Assembly (NCBI GenBank): GCA_938083505.1
Contig: CALKCF010000007.1
Location: forward strand, 118,715-182,714
Direction of reading: 5' to 3'
DNA from: an uncultured archaeon
GTDB lineage: Archaea; Thermoproteota; Nitrososphaeria_A; Caldarchaeales; Wolframiiraptoraceae
Length of the DNA stretch: 64,000 nucleotides
Part shown: one piece after another, positions 49,953-58,622 of the stretch
Layout: every line of letters begins with the position of its first letter
Numbering within the stretch: the stretch's first letter is position 1
Position numbers and translations under genes: made by a program
Notes under the pieces: generated by a model
Told to the model about the DNA's origin: nothing
Database searches by the model: none
What the model saw: only the letters and a program-made list of their open reading frames with translations

Positions 49953-50796
49953 CTAACCTACACCCTTAAAGATTTCTACAGCTTTTGGAATTGAAACCTT
50001 CTCTTCCTCTGTTATTCCGCGGTAGAACTGGACTGTTGTGTCAAAACCTCGAGTGCCTAGCCACATACTTGCTTACAAGGTCTAAGGGGACCCCTCTGTT
50101 TCTCAGGCTTGTAATTCGCGAATGCCTCAAGATATGGGGCCTTAAATCTCTGCCCCGGAATTCTATCCCGGCCCTCTTGCAGTCCATCTTAAAAGCCATT
50201 TCAACAGCTCTCGCAGTTATCTCGAAAAGCTTCTGTTTCCCGAGAATATTGTCGTATTTTAGCAGCATTTCCTTGATCCATGGCTCAAGCTTGTATGTAG
50301 CCTTCTCCTCCCTTTTCTTCTTCAAAATATTGAAAGTGATTGTGCCTTTTTCGAGGTCCAAATCTTTCCTTGTTAGGGCTAATACTTCGCCTAGACGGCG
50401 GGCGTAAGCGTAGCATAAAGCGTAGATAATCCTGCGGATCGGCGAAGGCGTGTTGGTGATAAGCCTCGCAGCTTCATCATCCGTTAAGAAGTCAACCTCT
50501 CCAACATTGCGGGGCGGAATCCTCTTCTTCAAAAGTTTAAGCTTCTTCTCATCCACGTCTAGCATCATGATTTCAAAGTAGCTGAGAACATCATAGGTGT
50601 AGACGCCCAATGTGCTGCTGCTTAAACCACGCTTCAGCAGCTCGTCAATCCAGAGGTTAAGCGACTCAAGGCCTGGCTGCAAACCATTCTTCTCGAGGAA
50701 ACTGTCGTATTGTTTTAGGACTACTTCTTTCCGCTGTAAACATGATTTGGGATAGAGATCCTTAGCTCTAAACTTGAAGGTTTTAATGTCAAGCAC
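49953..50796 (-). CDS. int: Archaeal tyrosine recombinase/integrase, +1 frame-disrupted before the catalytic Tyr
   Basis: 0-frame ORF 50041..50796 has the R..HxxR core (YARRLGEVLAL, RPHILRHSRITSL) and ends VARHSRF-UGA; the +1 frame continues DTTVQFYRGITEEEKVSIPKAVEIFKGVG* (50042-49953). Confidence 0.88.
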
Positions 50797-50831
50797 AATT
50801 ATTAAAATTTAATAAAGGGAATATAAAAATT

Positions 50832-51041
50832 TCAGCCCATGAGTTTCGCCAATTCTTCCTTCAGAAGCTTTCGCTCTTCTTCTGTGAAGACCTTTCTGAT
50901 TTCCTCTCGGACCTCATCCTTAACCGAGTCGCCTTGAACCAGAATCTTTGTTAGAAGCTCTATGCATATGGTTTTCTTGCTGTCCTCTTTTATGACGGCG
51001 CATACTCTGCGGGCTGTTTCGCGGGCCATCAATTCAATCAC
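50832..51041 (-). CDS. Small hypothetical element protein (family A, copy 2)
   Basis: 69 aa, GTG start overlapping the upstream stop; resembles 51038..51247. Confidence 0.6.
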   Translation of the reverse strand: MIELMARETARRVCAVIKEDSKKTICIELLTKILVQGDSVKDEVREEIRKVFTEEERKLLKEELAKLMG

Positions 51042-51247
51042 TCAACACCCAGCTCCCTCAACCTCTCCTTAACGGTTTTCCTGCAGTCTTCCGGAAGCTC
51101 GGCTAAGGCTTCAAAGCCTTTGCCTTCCACGAGGATTTTGTGGAGAACCGCTCTGCACTTAGCCTTGTTCGCTTCTCCAACGGCTTCACAGACGTCCTCA
51201 ACAATTTCCTTAGACATCAGAACCTTGATCCCCTCCTCGTCGTTCAC
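51038..51247 (-). CDS. Small hypothetical element protein (family A, copy 1)
   Basis: 69 aa, GTG start overlapping the upstream stop. Confidence 0.6.
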   Translation of the reverse strand: MNDEEGIKVLMSKEIVEDVCEAVGEANKAKCRAVLHKILVEGKGFEALAELPEDCRKTVKERLRELGVE

Positions 51248-51390
51248 TCCAACACCTCCTTTAATATTTTTAATGCTTTACGCTTAAAAGCTTCCGGCGG
51301 AGTCAAATACTCCTCAAGCCTATCCATCTTCAACTTTTCAGCCCTAAGCAATGTTTCGCCTAGGACTGTTGCCTCGCTTCCACGCTTCAT
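51244..51390 (-). CDS. Small hypothetical element protein
   Basis: 48 aa MKRGSEATVLGETLLRAEKLKMDRLEEYLTPPEAFKRKALKILKEVLE; overlaps neighbours by 4 nt; absent from the track. Confidence 0.55.
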   Translation of the reverse strand: MKRGSEATVLGETLLRAEKLKMDRLEEYLTPPEAFKRKALKILKEVLE

Positions 51391-51641
51391 CCTTCTAGGA
51401 CTGTGTTCAGGGATTCAGCAAAGCGGGTGCAGAAAGCCTCAGGCTTCTTTTCAGCCTCCCTTATAACCCTGTCAAAGAGTTTAAGGTAAACGTCATCCAT
51501 GTTTTTTATGCTGGCATAATACATCAAGTCCGTAAGCCACCTGATGGCTTCGCTTGCACGATCCTTGGATAAGGCCTCGAGGATTTTTGCTGTGGCCTCT
51601 AACAAGACCTGCTTAGGCTCAGCTTCCAATACGTTCACCAA
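51387..51641 (-). CDS. Hypothetical helical element protein
   Basis: 84 aa; first gene of the overlapping series. Confidence 0.6.
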   Translation of the reverse strand: MVNVLEAEPKQVLLEATAKILEALSKDRASEAIRWLTDLMYYASIKNMDDVYLKLFDRVIREAEKKPEAFCTRFAESLNTVLEG

Positions 51642-51686
51642 ACAAGAATGGTGGAAACAAAAATAAAAATGCGTCGAATATGGCTG

Positions 51687-52214
51687 TTAGGCGTTCTCTG
51701 CTCCGATAATGATTATGTCGAAACTGAAGCTTGTGATGCCGCCTATGTTTGAAGCAACTGAAAGTGTTAAATCTGCTGATACGCTATCTCCAGGATCTGA
51801 AACTTGGTCTTGGCGGTTCTAACTTAAAGTCAGATAGTTTGAAGCTGACGATGGATTCCAGTTGTCGACTTCCATGCTCAGCCTAATTGGAACATTGCCT
51901 TCATTCTTCACGTAGACCGTGAACTGTTTACTTGAGCCTGGCTCCAGAAAGCCCCAATCGATATACGATACTGGAATGGTGCAACCGCTGTCGGAGTAGA
52001 CGCCTACACCAACAGCCTTTATATTCCCAACGCTGGAAATTATCCGCTTGGCAACAAGGGCTCCCAACACTGTTGCAACTATACATACAAGGGCGATTGC
52101 CAAAACCGTTGCCAAAGCGATTCTATGCATCGCCATGTTCTTCACCAGCAAGAGCTTAGCAGAAAAAGAGGGGGAATGCACCAGGCGCCAGGCAAGTTGT
52201 CTACATGGCTTCAA
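51687..52214 (-). pseudogene. Membrane-anchored pilin/flagellin-like beta-domain protein with in-frame amber codon
   Basis: ORF 51819..52214 ends ...NYLTLS-TAG; same frame continues NRQDQVSDPGDSVSADLTLSVASNIGGITSFSFDIIIIGAENA* to 51687. Confidence 0.7.
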
Positions 52215-52409
52215 AGGCTGCCTTCATGTTCGAGAAAAGCTTCTCAAACACGAGCTGGTAGACTACCTGATAACATCCAGGATAATTAAGCCTCTCGTCA
52301 ACCTCCTCAACATTTTAATAAAAGCCAGAGAAGCCGAAATCTACAAAGAAAAAGAGAAACTCGTAGAAATCTTCTCAAAAATCATTTAATCACTCTGACA
52401 AATCGTCCT

Positions 52410-52940
52410 TCATTTTAATTCTTGCTCAATAAGGTGCCAAGCGTCAAGAAACTCGGTGTAGTTTGTTAGTTCATTATCAATGCTAGCTGTTACTCTTTCA
52501 TCCCAAACGTTTGAACCTCCAAAATGGAAGCAGAAGGAGTATACTCCTCTCTTTCCTGGGTCTTTAACCGTCATTCTCTTCTCGAGTTCAGCGCTTGGAA
52601 CAATGAGGAATTTGTTTTCGAAACGACTTATCCTGTGTTCTCCAACAAGCGGCAGGTAGGTGATGAAGACATAAAAATCAACTTTGCCTCTGTTTTTAAG
52701 GAATTTTGCCCTCTTGATTTGATGCCAACTGTGTCCCACATGCCCGCTTTTCCATCTGCGACCAATGTAATAACGTGACTCTTTAACCTGGATTCCCACG
52801 TGCTTATCACCTTTAACAACCAGCAAATCTAAGCCAACATCACGCACAGGAAAATACACCTCACACTTCAGCCTTTTCATGATTTCCTCTGCAACTATGC
52901 ATTCACCAGGCTCTAAAGACCAAACGTTTCTAACAGGCAC
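52410..52940 (-). CDS. PD-(D/E)xK-type nuclease-like protein
   Basis: FPVRDVGLDLLVVKGDKHVGIQVKESRYY resembles the restriction-endonuclease-like active-site layout. Confidence 0.5.
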   Translation of the reverse strand: MPVRNVWSLEPGECIVAEEIMKRLKCEVYFPVRDVGLDLLVVKGDKHVGIQVKESRYYIGRRWKSGHVGHSWHQIKRAKFLKNRGKVDFYVFITYLPLVGEHRISRFENKFLIVPSAELEKRMTVKDPGKRGVYSFCFHFGGSNVWDERVTASIDNELTNYTEFLDAWHLIEQELK

Positions 52941-53176
52941 TTACACCACAAAAAACAAAGTGTTAAAGCATTATAAATAAATTCTATCGATACTTTCGGT
53001 TAGACGTTACTAACAGAACACATAGAAAAGCAAGCAATTTAAACATAAAATCGCAAAGCAAGCATGTTTTAGGCTTAGAATAGATGCTATGGGAAACGAT
53101 AGAAACCCTTCACAATTTTTATCCAATATTAATTTAATAAGGCAACATAAGGAGTATTGGAACCGTGCATAAACCT

Positions 53177-53899
53177 TCATGGTCGATACTTAGCTAACCA
53201 TGGGATAAGTTCCGCGAGTGTTTTTATGCGATTTCCGGTGAAATCAGGATATCTGTCTTCTCTGTCTATGAGCAGCGCCTCCATTCCAGTGTTAATGGCT
53301 CCTTCGTAATCATCTTTTGGATCATCCCCTACATAGATGCAGCTTCCGGTTTTAATGCCCATTAAAGAAGCTGCATGTTCGAAGATTCTGCGGTCTGGCT
53401 TCTTTATTCCGAACTCTACAGAAGTAACTATAACTTCAAACGAGTTGTTAAGGCCTGCTTTGGCTAAATTCTGGTAGACTAGGCTCGGATAATGGGTGTT
53501 GCTTATCAGTCCCAGCCTATGACTTTTCGAAAGCTGTTTAATAACTCTTGTGCTTTCATCAAAAGGCTTGACACCTCGATTCCATTCCCATAAAAATGTC
53601 TCCGCCAGCAGCTTTACAAAGCTAGAAGTAGGAGGTTTAGACGGGAAATTTTCCCTCAAGAAATTTTTGACAAAATCGAAAAAATGAAACTCTACGCAAT
53701 CAACATAGGATTCCGCCTCCATCCGACTTAAGCAGTCTTCCCAACTCCGCTTGAAAACCTCAAGTTCAACTTCATAACCGTATTTTTTGAGGAGTCGCCA
53801 GGTCCGTTTACCCCCATCCACAAATAGGGATTCAGGGACACTTAGCAATGTTCCAAATAAATCAAAGATGAGCACTTTTTTCATGTTCTCCACTTCCAT
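53177..53899 (-). CDS. HAD-superfamily hydrolase
   Basis: LIFDLFGTLLSVPESLF, LGLISNTHYPSL, KKPDRRIFEHA, YVGDDPKDDYEGA. Confidence 0.93.
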   Translation of the reverse strand: MEVENMKKVLIFDLFGTLLSVPESLFVDGGKRTWRLLKKYGYEVELEVFKRSWEDCLSRMEAESYVDCVEFHFFDFVKNFLRENFPSKPPTSSFVKLLAETFLWEWNRGVKPFDESTRVIKQLSKSHRLGLISNTHYPSLVYQNLAKAGLNNSFEVIVTSVEFGIKKPDRRIFEHAASLMGIKTGSCIYVGDDPKDDYEGAINTGMEALLIDREDRYPDFTGNRIKTLAELIPWLAKYRP

Positions 53900-54025
53900 A
53901 TATTATTGTTAGGAAACTTACACTAGGAAAATAAACTTAACGAATAACAGCAGCCTCGATTTATAGACTTTCTATGAGGATTTTGTAGTTGTTAAAGGAA
54001 GGAAACTAAATATGAGTGAAAGTCA

Positions 54026-54541
54026 TCATGGGTTTAGGTGTTGAGTTTGCGAGAGTTTTGGCAAGGGGATGGCTGGAACTGAAAGGATCTCCCCCTTAGC
54101 CATTATGTATTCGAACCCTCCCCCCACCTCCTCAACCCAAAAGCCGAGGGCTACTGCCGGCTTAAGCTTCTTCGCCTCCCTCATGCTTTTCCATACTGTA
54201 ATTGAAGTGTCAAACTCGATTTTGCCAGCCCTGTTAGGCAGCTGTGGAAGGTGTTCCGCCAACTTTCTAGCTAGCTCATTAACGCTTTCGGCTGTAAGTC
54301 CAACGGTTGCTAGAGGCGCAACCCTCTCAATTATCCGCCTAATCACAACTTCTGGTATTCTAAACTCCCTGACAAGCTCCCCAATTCTTTCGGGCGGGAC
54401 GGCTGGCGCGGCTGGAGCGCCAATCCTCTCGGATATTGCCTGCAAAAGCTTTAACTGCTGCTCCTCAACCCTAAGAAGCAAAACGATTAGCTCGTCCACC
54501 CTTGTGAGAACGTCTAAAAGCCTTTGAATGGGGATCTCCAT
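54026..54541 (-). CDS. Hypothetical element protein with N-terminal coiled-coil-like region
   Basis: 171 aa; part of the co-oriented module. Confidence 0.55.
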   Translation of the reverse strand: MEIPIQRLLDVLTRVDELIVLLLRVEEQQLKLLQAISERIGAPAAPAVPPERIGELVREFRIPEVVIRRIIERVAPLATVGLTAESVNELARKLAEHLPQLPNRAGKIEFDTSITVWKSMREAKKLKPAVALGFWVEEVGGGFEYIMAKGEILSVPAIPLPKLSQTQHLNP

Positions 54542-54567
54542 TGCAACCTTTCCGCTAGTTCAAGTTT

Positions 54568-54906
54568 TTACAGGTTGTAGGCTTGCAGCATAACTGAAAT
54601 AGTGTTTGCGCTGGCTACTGCCTTGATGTTTTGGCCAGGATTCATGGTGAAAAGGGGCGAATCCACAGACCTGTAAACGTCTAAAGTGGCATAGGCGTCT
54701 AAAGTTATGGGTGGAAGTGTCCTCTCAACCGTTGCTTCCCGTTCAATTGTAAGCGTCAGCGTGTTTGCAGTCGCCGCGTTGTTATGTATCAGCATACCAT
54801 AGACTTTTCGTGCAAACTTGTTAGGCGGAACCGTATTGTTTGTCAATGGAACCTTGCTTGTTCCGACTTCCGCTTCCATTTCGAAAGTGTCTTCGGGCTT
54901 GGCCAA
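54568..54906 (-). CDS. Hypothetical beta-rich protein, candidate virion/surface component
   Basis: 112 aa; Thr/Asn/Val-rich alternating pattern (ATANTLTLTIEREATVERTLPPITLDAYATLDVY). Confidence 0.55.
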   Translation of the reverse strand: MAKPEDTFEMEAEVGTSKVPLTNNTVPPNKFARKVYGMLIHNNAATANTLTLTIEREATVERTLPPITLDAYATLDVYRSVDSPLFTMNPGQNIKAVASANTISVMLQAYNL

Positions 54907-54908
54907 AC

Positions 54909-55628
54909 CTAGCTTCCTCCTGCTAAAACTCTCTCTATTGTGGCTTTGTCAACCTCTGTTGGGGGAGCCCATTCCTCTGGCACTGTCCACGTGAAGTGTC
55001 TGAGTCCTCCAACGGTTAGGAACCTGCATGGTGGCTTCTGCCTCAGCATTCCCTCGATCACGTTTCTGTTTGTTATTTGTATGGTGTCGTAGCCTGCTCC
55101 AAGAATGCGCATGCTTGGCCTTATGGGTCTTCCAGAGTCGTTCTTAAGCCCAATTTCTATGCTTAGCTTATGGTATAGAACGCATTCAGTAGCCACTGTG
55201 GGATTGTCATAGGGGCTCAGCCATCCCGGAATGTAATCGCGTTTGTCTCCAACTTTTGGAGGCTCAACCTTGTAGCCCCAGCCTGTCTGTGGCGTGCCCG
55301 CTGGAATACTCCTGTAAAGCCATATCTCGCTTGGTCTAATGCCAAATGCGAAATGCAGTATCCTGAAGGGCCTCTCCTCCCACACGGCCAGTATGTCAGG
55401 CTCCTCTCCCAGGGCTGTTTCTCCCATGATTTTGAAGTCAACTGTTTCTCCCTCGGGAATTTCCGGAAGCTCGCCGTCATAGGTTCTGTGAAGGGGATAT
55501 CTTCGCATGACACGGAAAAAGTAGAGGGCGAATACAGGCTCTTTAGCCACAGCCTTTGGAAGAATAATAGCCAAGTTCATGTTCTCGTCAAAGATAGACT
55601 CAACTATAGGCTTATTCAACTCAACCAT
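54909..55628 (-). CDS. Hypothetical protein, candidate structural component
   Basis: 239 aa, no recognised family; 3 nt from the next gene. Confidence 0.55.
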   Translation of the reverse strand: MVELNKPIVESIFDENMNLAIILPKAVAKEPVFALYFFRVMRRYPLHRTYDGELPEIPEGETVDFKIMGETALGEEPDILAVWEERPFRILHFAFGIRPSEIWLYRSIPAGTPQTGWGYKVEPPKVGDKRDYIPGWLSPYDNPTVATECVLYHKLSIEIGLKNDSGRPIRPSMRILGAGYDTIQITNRNVIEGMLRQKPPCRFLTVGGLRHFTWTVPEEWAPPTEVDKATIERVLAGGS

Positions 55629-55697
55629 ACAGTTTTTAACCTCCGTTCAGAAAAACTTCGGGAGTTCATTGTTTTGTTCAGCTCCCTGCAAGGGAAA

Positions 55698-55871
55698 CTA
55701 GCCCTTCTCAGAAGTGGTGGTCACGGTCACTGTTACTGGCGCGAAATCGTAGGCGGCTGTATCGGCTTCTCCGGCTGTAACTCCCCCATGCGTATGCGAT
55801 GGCAGGTCAACAGTAACCGTTACTGAATGTTTATGTTGCCTGTGCCCTGCAAGGTATCCGGGTTTTGGCAT
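55698..55871 (-). CDS. Small His-rich beta hypothetical protein
   Basis: 57 aa MPKPGYLAGHRQHKHSVTVTVDLPSHTHGGVTAGEADTAAYDFAPVTVTVTTTSEKG; absent from the track. Confidence 0.5.
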   Translation of the reverse strand: MPKPGYLAGHRQHKHSVTVTVDLPSHTHGGVTAGEADTAAYDFAPVTVTVTTTSEKG

Positions 55872-55883
55872 TTATTCAGCCTC

Positions 55884-56582
55884 CTATGCGCCTGGTCTGG
55901 CTAGTGCTGGCACATCTTTGCCGTAGCCTATCCATACGCCAACCGGAAACGCGTAGGTTGTAACAGTAGCGCCTGCGGTTTTCGACTCAACCTTTCCATC
56001 AATGTCTAACGTTGCATCGGCGATAACTGGGTGTGGAAACTCGAAAACCTGCATATCCGTAGCCTTCATGATAAGGGTGGCTTCAATGGGGTACTGTGGA
56101 ACTCCATCCACATCCACAACTTGAACAGCCGTCAAGGGAGCTGTGGGGCTAAGCTCTATTATGTCCGTGATGATGAAGATCTGCTTTGCCGGAATCGTTA
56201 GTTTGCCGGCTGTTGGGGGAATAATGTTGAAGGTTCCAACGTATTTCCCAGCGGCAAGCGTTATATCCCTTTCATACGTGAAGTTTTCGCCTATGTGTTC
56301 TGGTCGGAGCTGCATCAAAACAATGTCGTCGCTCTTAGCATATTGAAGCGGCATAATGTTACGCTTCTCCTTCTCCTTAAACTCGGCTAAGACCTGGCAG
56401 ACAAGCTCAAGGTTCCTCGTCAAACCCGGAACCTCAAAAGTTCTCTCCGAAATATTCAACGTCCTAATCTTCGCCAACTCATGCTTCACAATGTCGTATT
56501 CCGTCCCAAAAGGCTCAACCTTGCGGCTGAGAACAGACTTGGCATCTATCTCGAGCAACCTCTTTAACTCTTCAATTTCCAT
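55884..56582 (-). CDS. Hypothetical beta-rich protein, candidate major structural component
   Basis: 232 aa; helical N-terminus then a long beta-rich region (AAGKYVGTFNIIPPTAGKLTIPAKQIFIITDIIELSP...). Confidence 0.55.
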   Translation of the reverse strand: MEIEELKRLLEIDAKSVLSRKVEPFGTEYDIVKHELAKIRTLNISERTFEVPGLTRNLELVCQVLAEFKEKEKRNIMPLQYAKSDDIVLMQLRPEHIGENFTYERDITLAAGKYVGTFNIIPPTAGKLTIPAKQIFIITDIIELSPTAPLTAVQVVDVDGVPQYPIEATLIMKATDMQVFEFPHPVIADATLDIDGKVESKTAGATVTTYAFPVGVWIGYGKDVPALARPGA

Positions 56583-56654
56583 ACAACCAACTCCATTTAA
56601 CAGCTGGAAAAGAATATTAAAATGATGGTATCAGTAAGTATTGGTTAGACTAAA

Positions 56655-56816
56655 ATGGCTGAGGAGCTGGTTTTCACGGCTCAGGTTCAAAAGATCTACA
56701 GAATAGCCATACCGAGAACAATTTATAAGGCGTTGGATATTAAGCCCGGAGACTATGTTGAGGTTAGAGTAAAGAAGGTCAGCATCAAGCCTAAGGGATA
56801 CCCGCTAACTCGCTGA
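56655..56816 (+). CDS. AbrB/SpoVT-like small DNA-binding protein
   Basis: 53 aa MAEELVFTAQVQKIYRIAIPRTIYKALDIKPGDYVEVRVKKVSIKPKGYPLTR; absent from the track. Confidence 0.7.
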   Translation: MAEELVFTAQVQKIYRIAIPRTIYKALDIKPGDYVEVRVKKVSIKPKGYPLTR

Positions 56817-56839
56817 AACTTAAATTTCTAGCTTTGACA

Positions 56840-57172
56840 TCAGCGGCTCATTACGTAGCCTGTCTTCGGCTTCTCCTTTTCAGCCCCTGAAAGCTGATAC
56901 TCGGCTTTTCTCTCTACGCTGGGCAGGATATCCTCCAGCTTAGGGAGGGTTGGGAGTTTACCGAGAACCTCAGGCAGCTTAGGCGCCCTTGGAACAACAG
57001 CCTCAGGAGCCTTTCCAGCCTCTAAGGAAGTTTGAAGTTTCAAGAGGGTTGACTGCGGACCTGGAGGCAGCTCCACCTTCAAGGCTTCTTTAACCAAGCT
57101 TTCAAACTGGCTTTCAGGCGCTGCCAAAAGCTGCGTGAAGGATGATATTTTGGGAAGCTCCTGCGGAGGCAT
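56840..57172 (-). CDS. Pro/Leu-rich hypothetical element protein
   Basis: 110 aa with repeated LPxL segments. Confidence 0.5.
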   Translation of the reverse strand: MPPQELPKISSFTQLLAAPESQFESLVKEALKVELPPGPQSTLLKLQTSLEAGKAPEAVVPRAPKLPEVLGKLPTLPKLEDILPSVERKAEYQLSGAEKEKPKTGYVMSR

Positions 57173-57424
57173 CTACTTCTTCACTGCCTTTGTAGGCACG
57201 TCGAGGGCTTGGGCTATACCCTCGCCTATGTTTTCAATGGCAGTTCCAATACTCTTTGCAATGCTGTCAGCCACCCTGTGGGGACCAGCAGAGCCCAACG
57301 GCCCCTTATCTATAGCTGAAGACACAGATTCGGACAGCTCCTTTGGAACACGTACTAGGCTGTCTAAAACGTCGTCCGCAACCCTATGTGGAGGCTTAGC
57401 CGTTAAATCGGGGAGTTCGGGCAT
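57173..57424 (-). CDS. Hypothetical element protein with PHRVAD internal repeat
   Basis: 83 aa; PPHRVADDVLDSLVRV and GPHRVADSIAKSIGTA. Confidence 0.5.
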   Translation of the reverse strand: MPELPDLTAKPPHRVADDVLDSLVRVPKELSESVSSAIDKGPLGSAGPHRVADSIAKSIGTAIENIGEGIAQALDVPTKAVKK

Positions 57425-57436
57425 TCAACCACCAAA

Positions 57437-57772
57437 TCAATAATAAACGTTCATATTTTTAATTTTTTCTATTCCGTAAAAACCTTTAATGCAGCTAAAA
57501 ACTGAGGGCAGCCACTTATTCTCCTTAACGAAGCGCTCGTACTCTTCAGGCTTCATCAAACGCTTAAGCTCGGCGTAAGCCATATCCGACGCCACGTCGC
57601 CGGCGAATGGTATGACGTCTGCGAGGTCGTCCATCAAAGCGTAGCGGAGAACCTCCCTCTGCCTATCATCAAGCTTTGGCATGGGTTTCGGAGGAAAATC
57701 TGGGAGCTCAACGCTTGGGAGCTCAACCTCTAAAAGCGGAATTTTAAACTTTTCCAAAATTTTTATGGGCAT
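57437..57772 (-). CDS. Hypothetical element protein
   Basis: 111 aa; Pro-rich N-terminus and ADVIPFAGDVASDMAYAELKRLMKPEEYERFVKENKWLPS. Confidence 0.55.
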   Translation of the reverse strand: MPIKILEKFKIPLLEVELPSVELPDFPPKPMPKLDDRQREVLRYALMDDLADVIPFAGDVASDMAYAELKRLMKPEEYERFVKENKWLPSVFSCIKGFYGIEKIKNMNVYY

Positions 57773-57785
57773 ACTGCAAGCCTAC

Positions 57786-58475
57786 TTATTGAAGCTTAGA
57801 CCACGTTAAAAGCCCGTAGCCTTTATCGGCAGATTTCTCTCCGAAGCGAGCCATCCTAGCCTTAACATCTTCAATATTGCTGAGTATGCCCCTGTCTATG
57901 GCTAAAGCCGCAAGCCCTGAGCAATGGGGTGTAGCCATCGACGTGCCAATCATCAAGTCGAAGCCGTCTGGAACCAAGTCGTAGAAGGCGTCGTACCATA
58001 GGCTCACCGCAGCTACGATTTGGCTTTCTCTGTCTCCGCCTATGCCGGCTACATCTGGCTTCAAGAAGTTTCCCCCGTATTTTTGGTAGTCCCTGTCATA
58101 GGCGTCCTTGTTATCCCTGTACCATCTTGCTTGCGGCCCACGCGATGAATAGCTTGACGTTTCCATTGTCTTCCAGTCTACGGCAGCCACACATAAAACG
58201 TATGGGCTGGCTCCCGGGCTGTTTATGCTCCATTCCTCGCCGTCGTTTCCAGCCGCGACTATGAAGTTTGTGCCATACTGCCTGTAAAGCTTCTCAGCCA
58301 AAACACATTCGGGATCCTCTTCAACGCTTCCCTCCAATGGACCGCCGAGACTCATGTTCACAACCTTACAGCCTTTCACTGCGCACATCTCCATAGCCTT
58401 CATGATCTGGAAGCTTGAGCATGGACCAAATGCGGTGAACACTTTAACATGGTAGCTGGATGGAGCCAAAGCCAC
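57786..58475 (-). CDS. Subtilisin-like serine protease (S8), atypical or truncated N-terminus
   Basis: CKVVNMSLGGP, NFIVAAGNDGEEWSINSPGASPYVLCVAAVDW, catalytic Ser GTSMATPHCSGLAA; the frame is open upstream to about 58637. Confidence 0.9.
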   Translation of the reverse strand: MALAPSSYHVKVFTAFGPCSSFQIMKAMEMCAVKGCKVVNMSLGGPLEGSVEEDPECVLAEKLYRQYGTNFIVAAGNDGEEWSINSPGASPYVLCVAAVDWKTMETSSYSSRGPQARWYRDNKDAYDRDYQKYGGNFLKPDVAGIGGDRESQIVAAVSLWYDAFYDLVPDGFDLMIGTSMATPHCSGLAALAIDRGILSNIEDVKARMARFGEKSADKGYGLLTWSKLQ

Positions 58476-58599
58476 GGGAATGAAGGTTCCATACCGTGAG
58501 AGGCATGGTTGACCGAAGGCGCATGAATGGGCCCAGCTATTATGAACTATGAAACCGCTGGCCGAATAGTTGCCATATGTTGTATCCGCTAAATCGTAG

Positions 58600-58613
58600 A
58601 AGGATTCGCTTAA
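58600..58613 (-). repeat. Right arm-type site AAGGATTCGCTTAA
   Basis: Reverse complement of 46312-46325. Confidence 0.7.
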
Positions 58614-58622
58614 AAAATTAAG

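Noticed and set aside
51819-51821. TAG as pyrrolysine codon
   Set aside because: No Pyl genes are visible in this window, and the surrounding sequence is explained by one Trp-to-amber change. Kept only as a minor alternative in the finding.
52048-52389. 113-aa plus-strand ORF overlapping the pilin-like gene
   Set aside because: The first half is antisense to a protein-like frame. Only the last ~55 residues are plausible, and no clear start codon was found for them.
54069-54527. 152-aa plus-strand ORF
   Set aside because: Fully antisense to the 171-aa minus-strand ORF, which fits the orientation and spacing of the module better.
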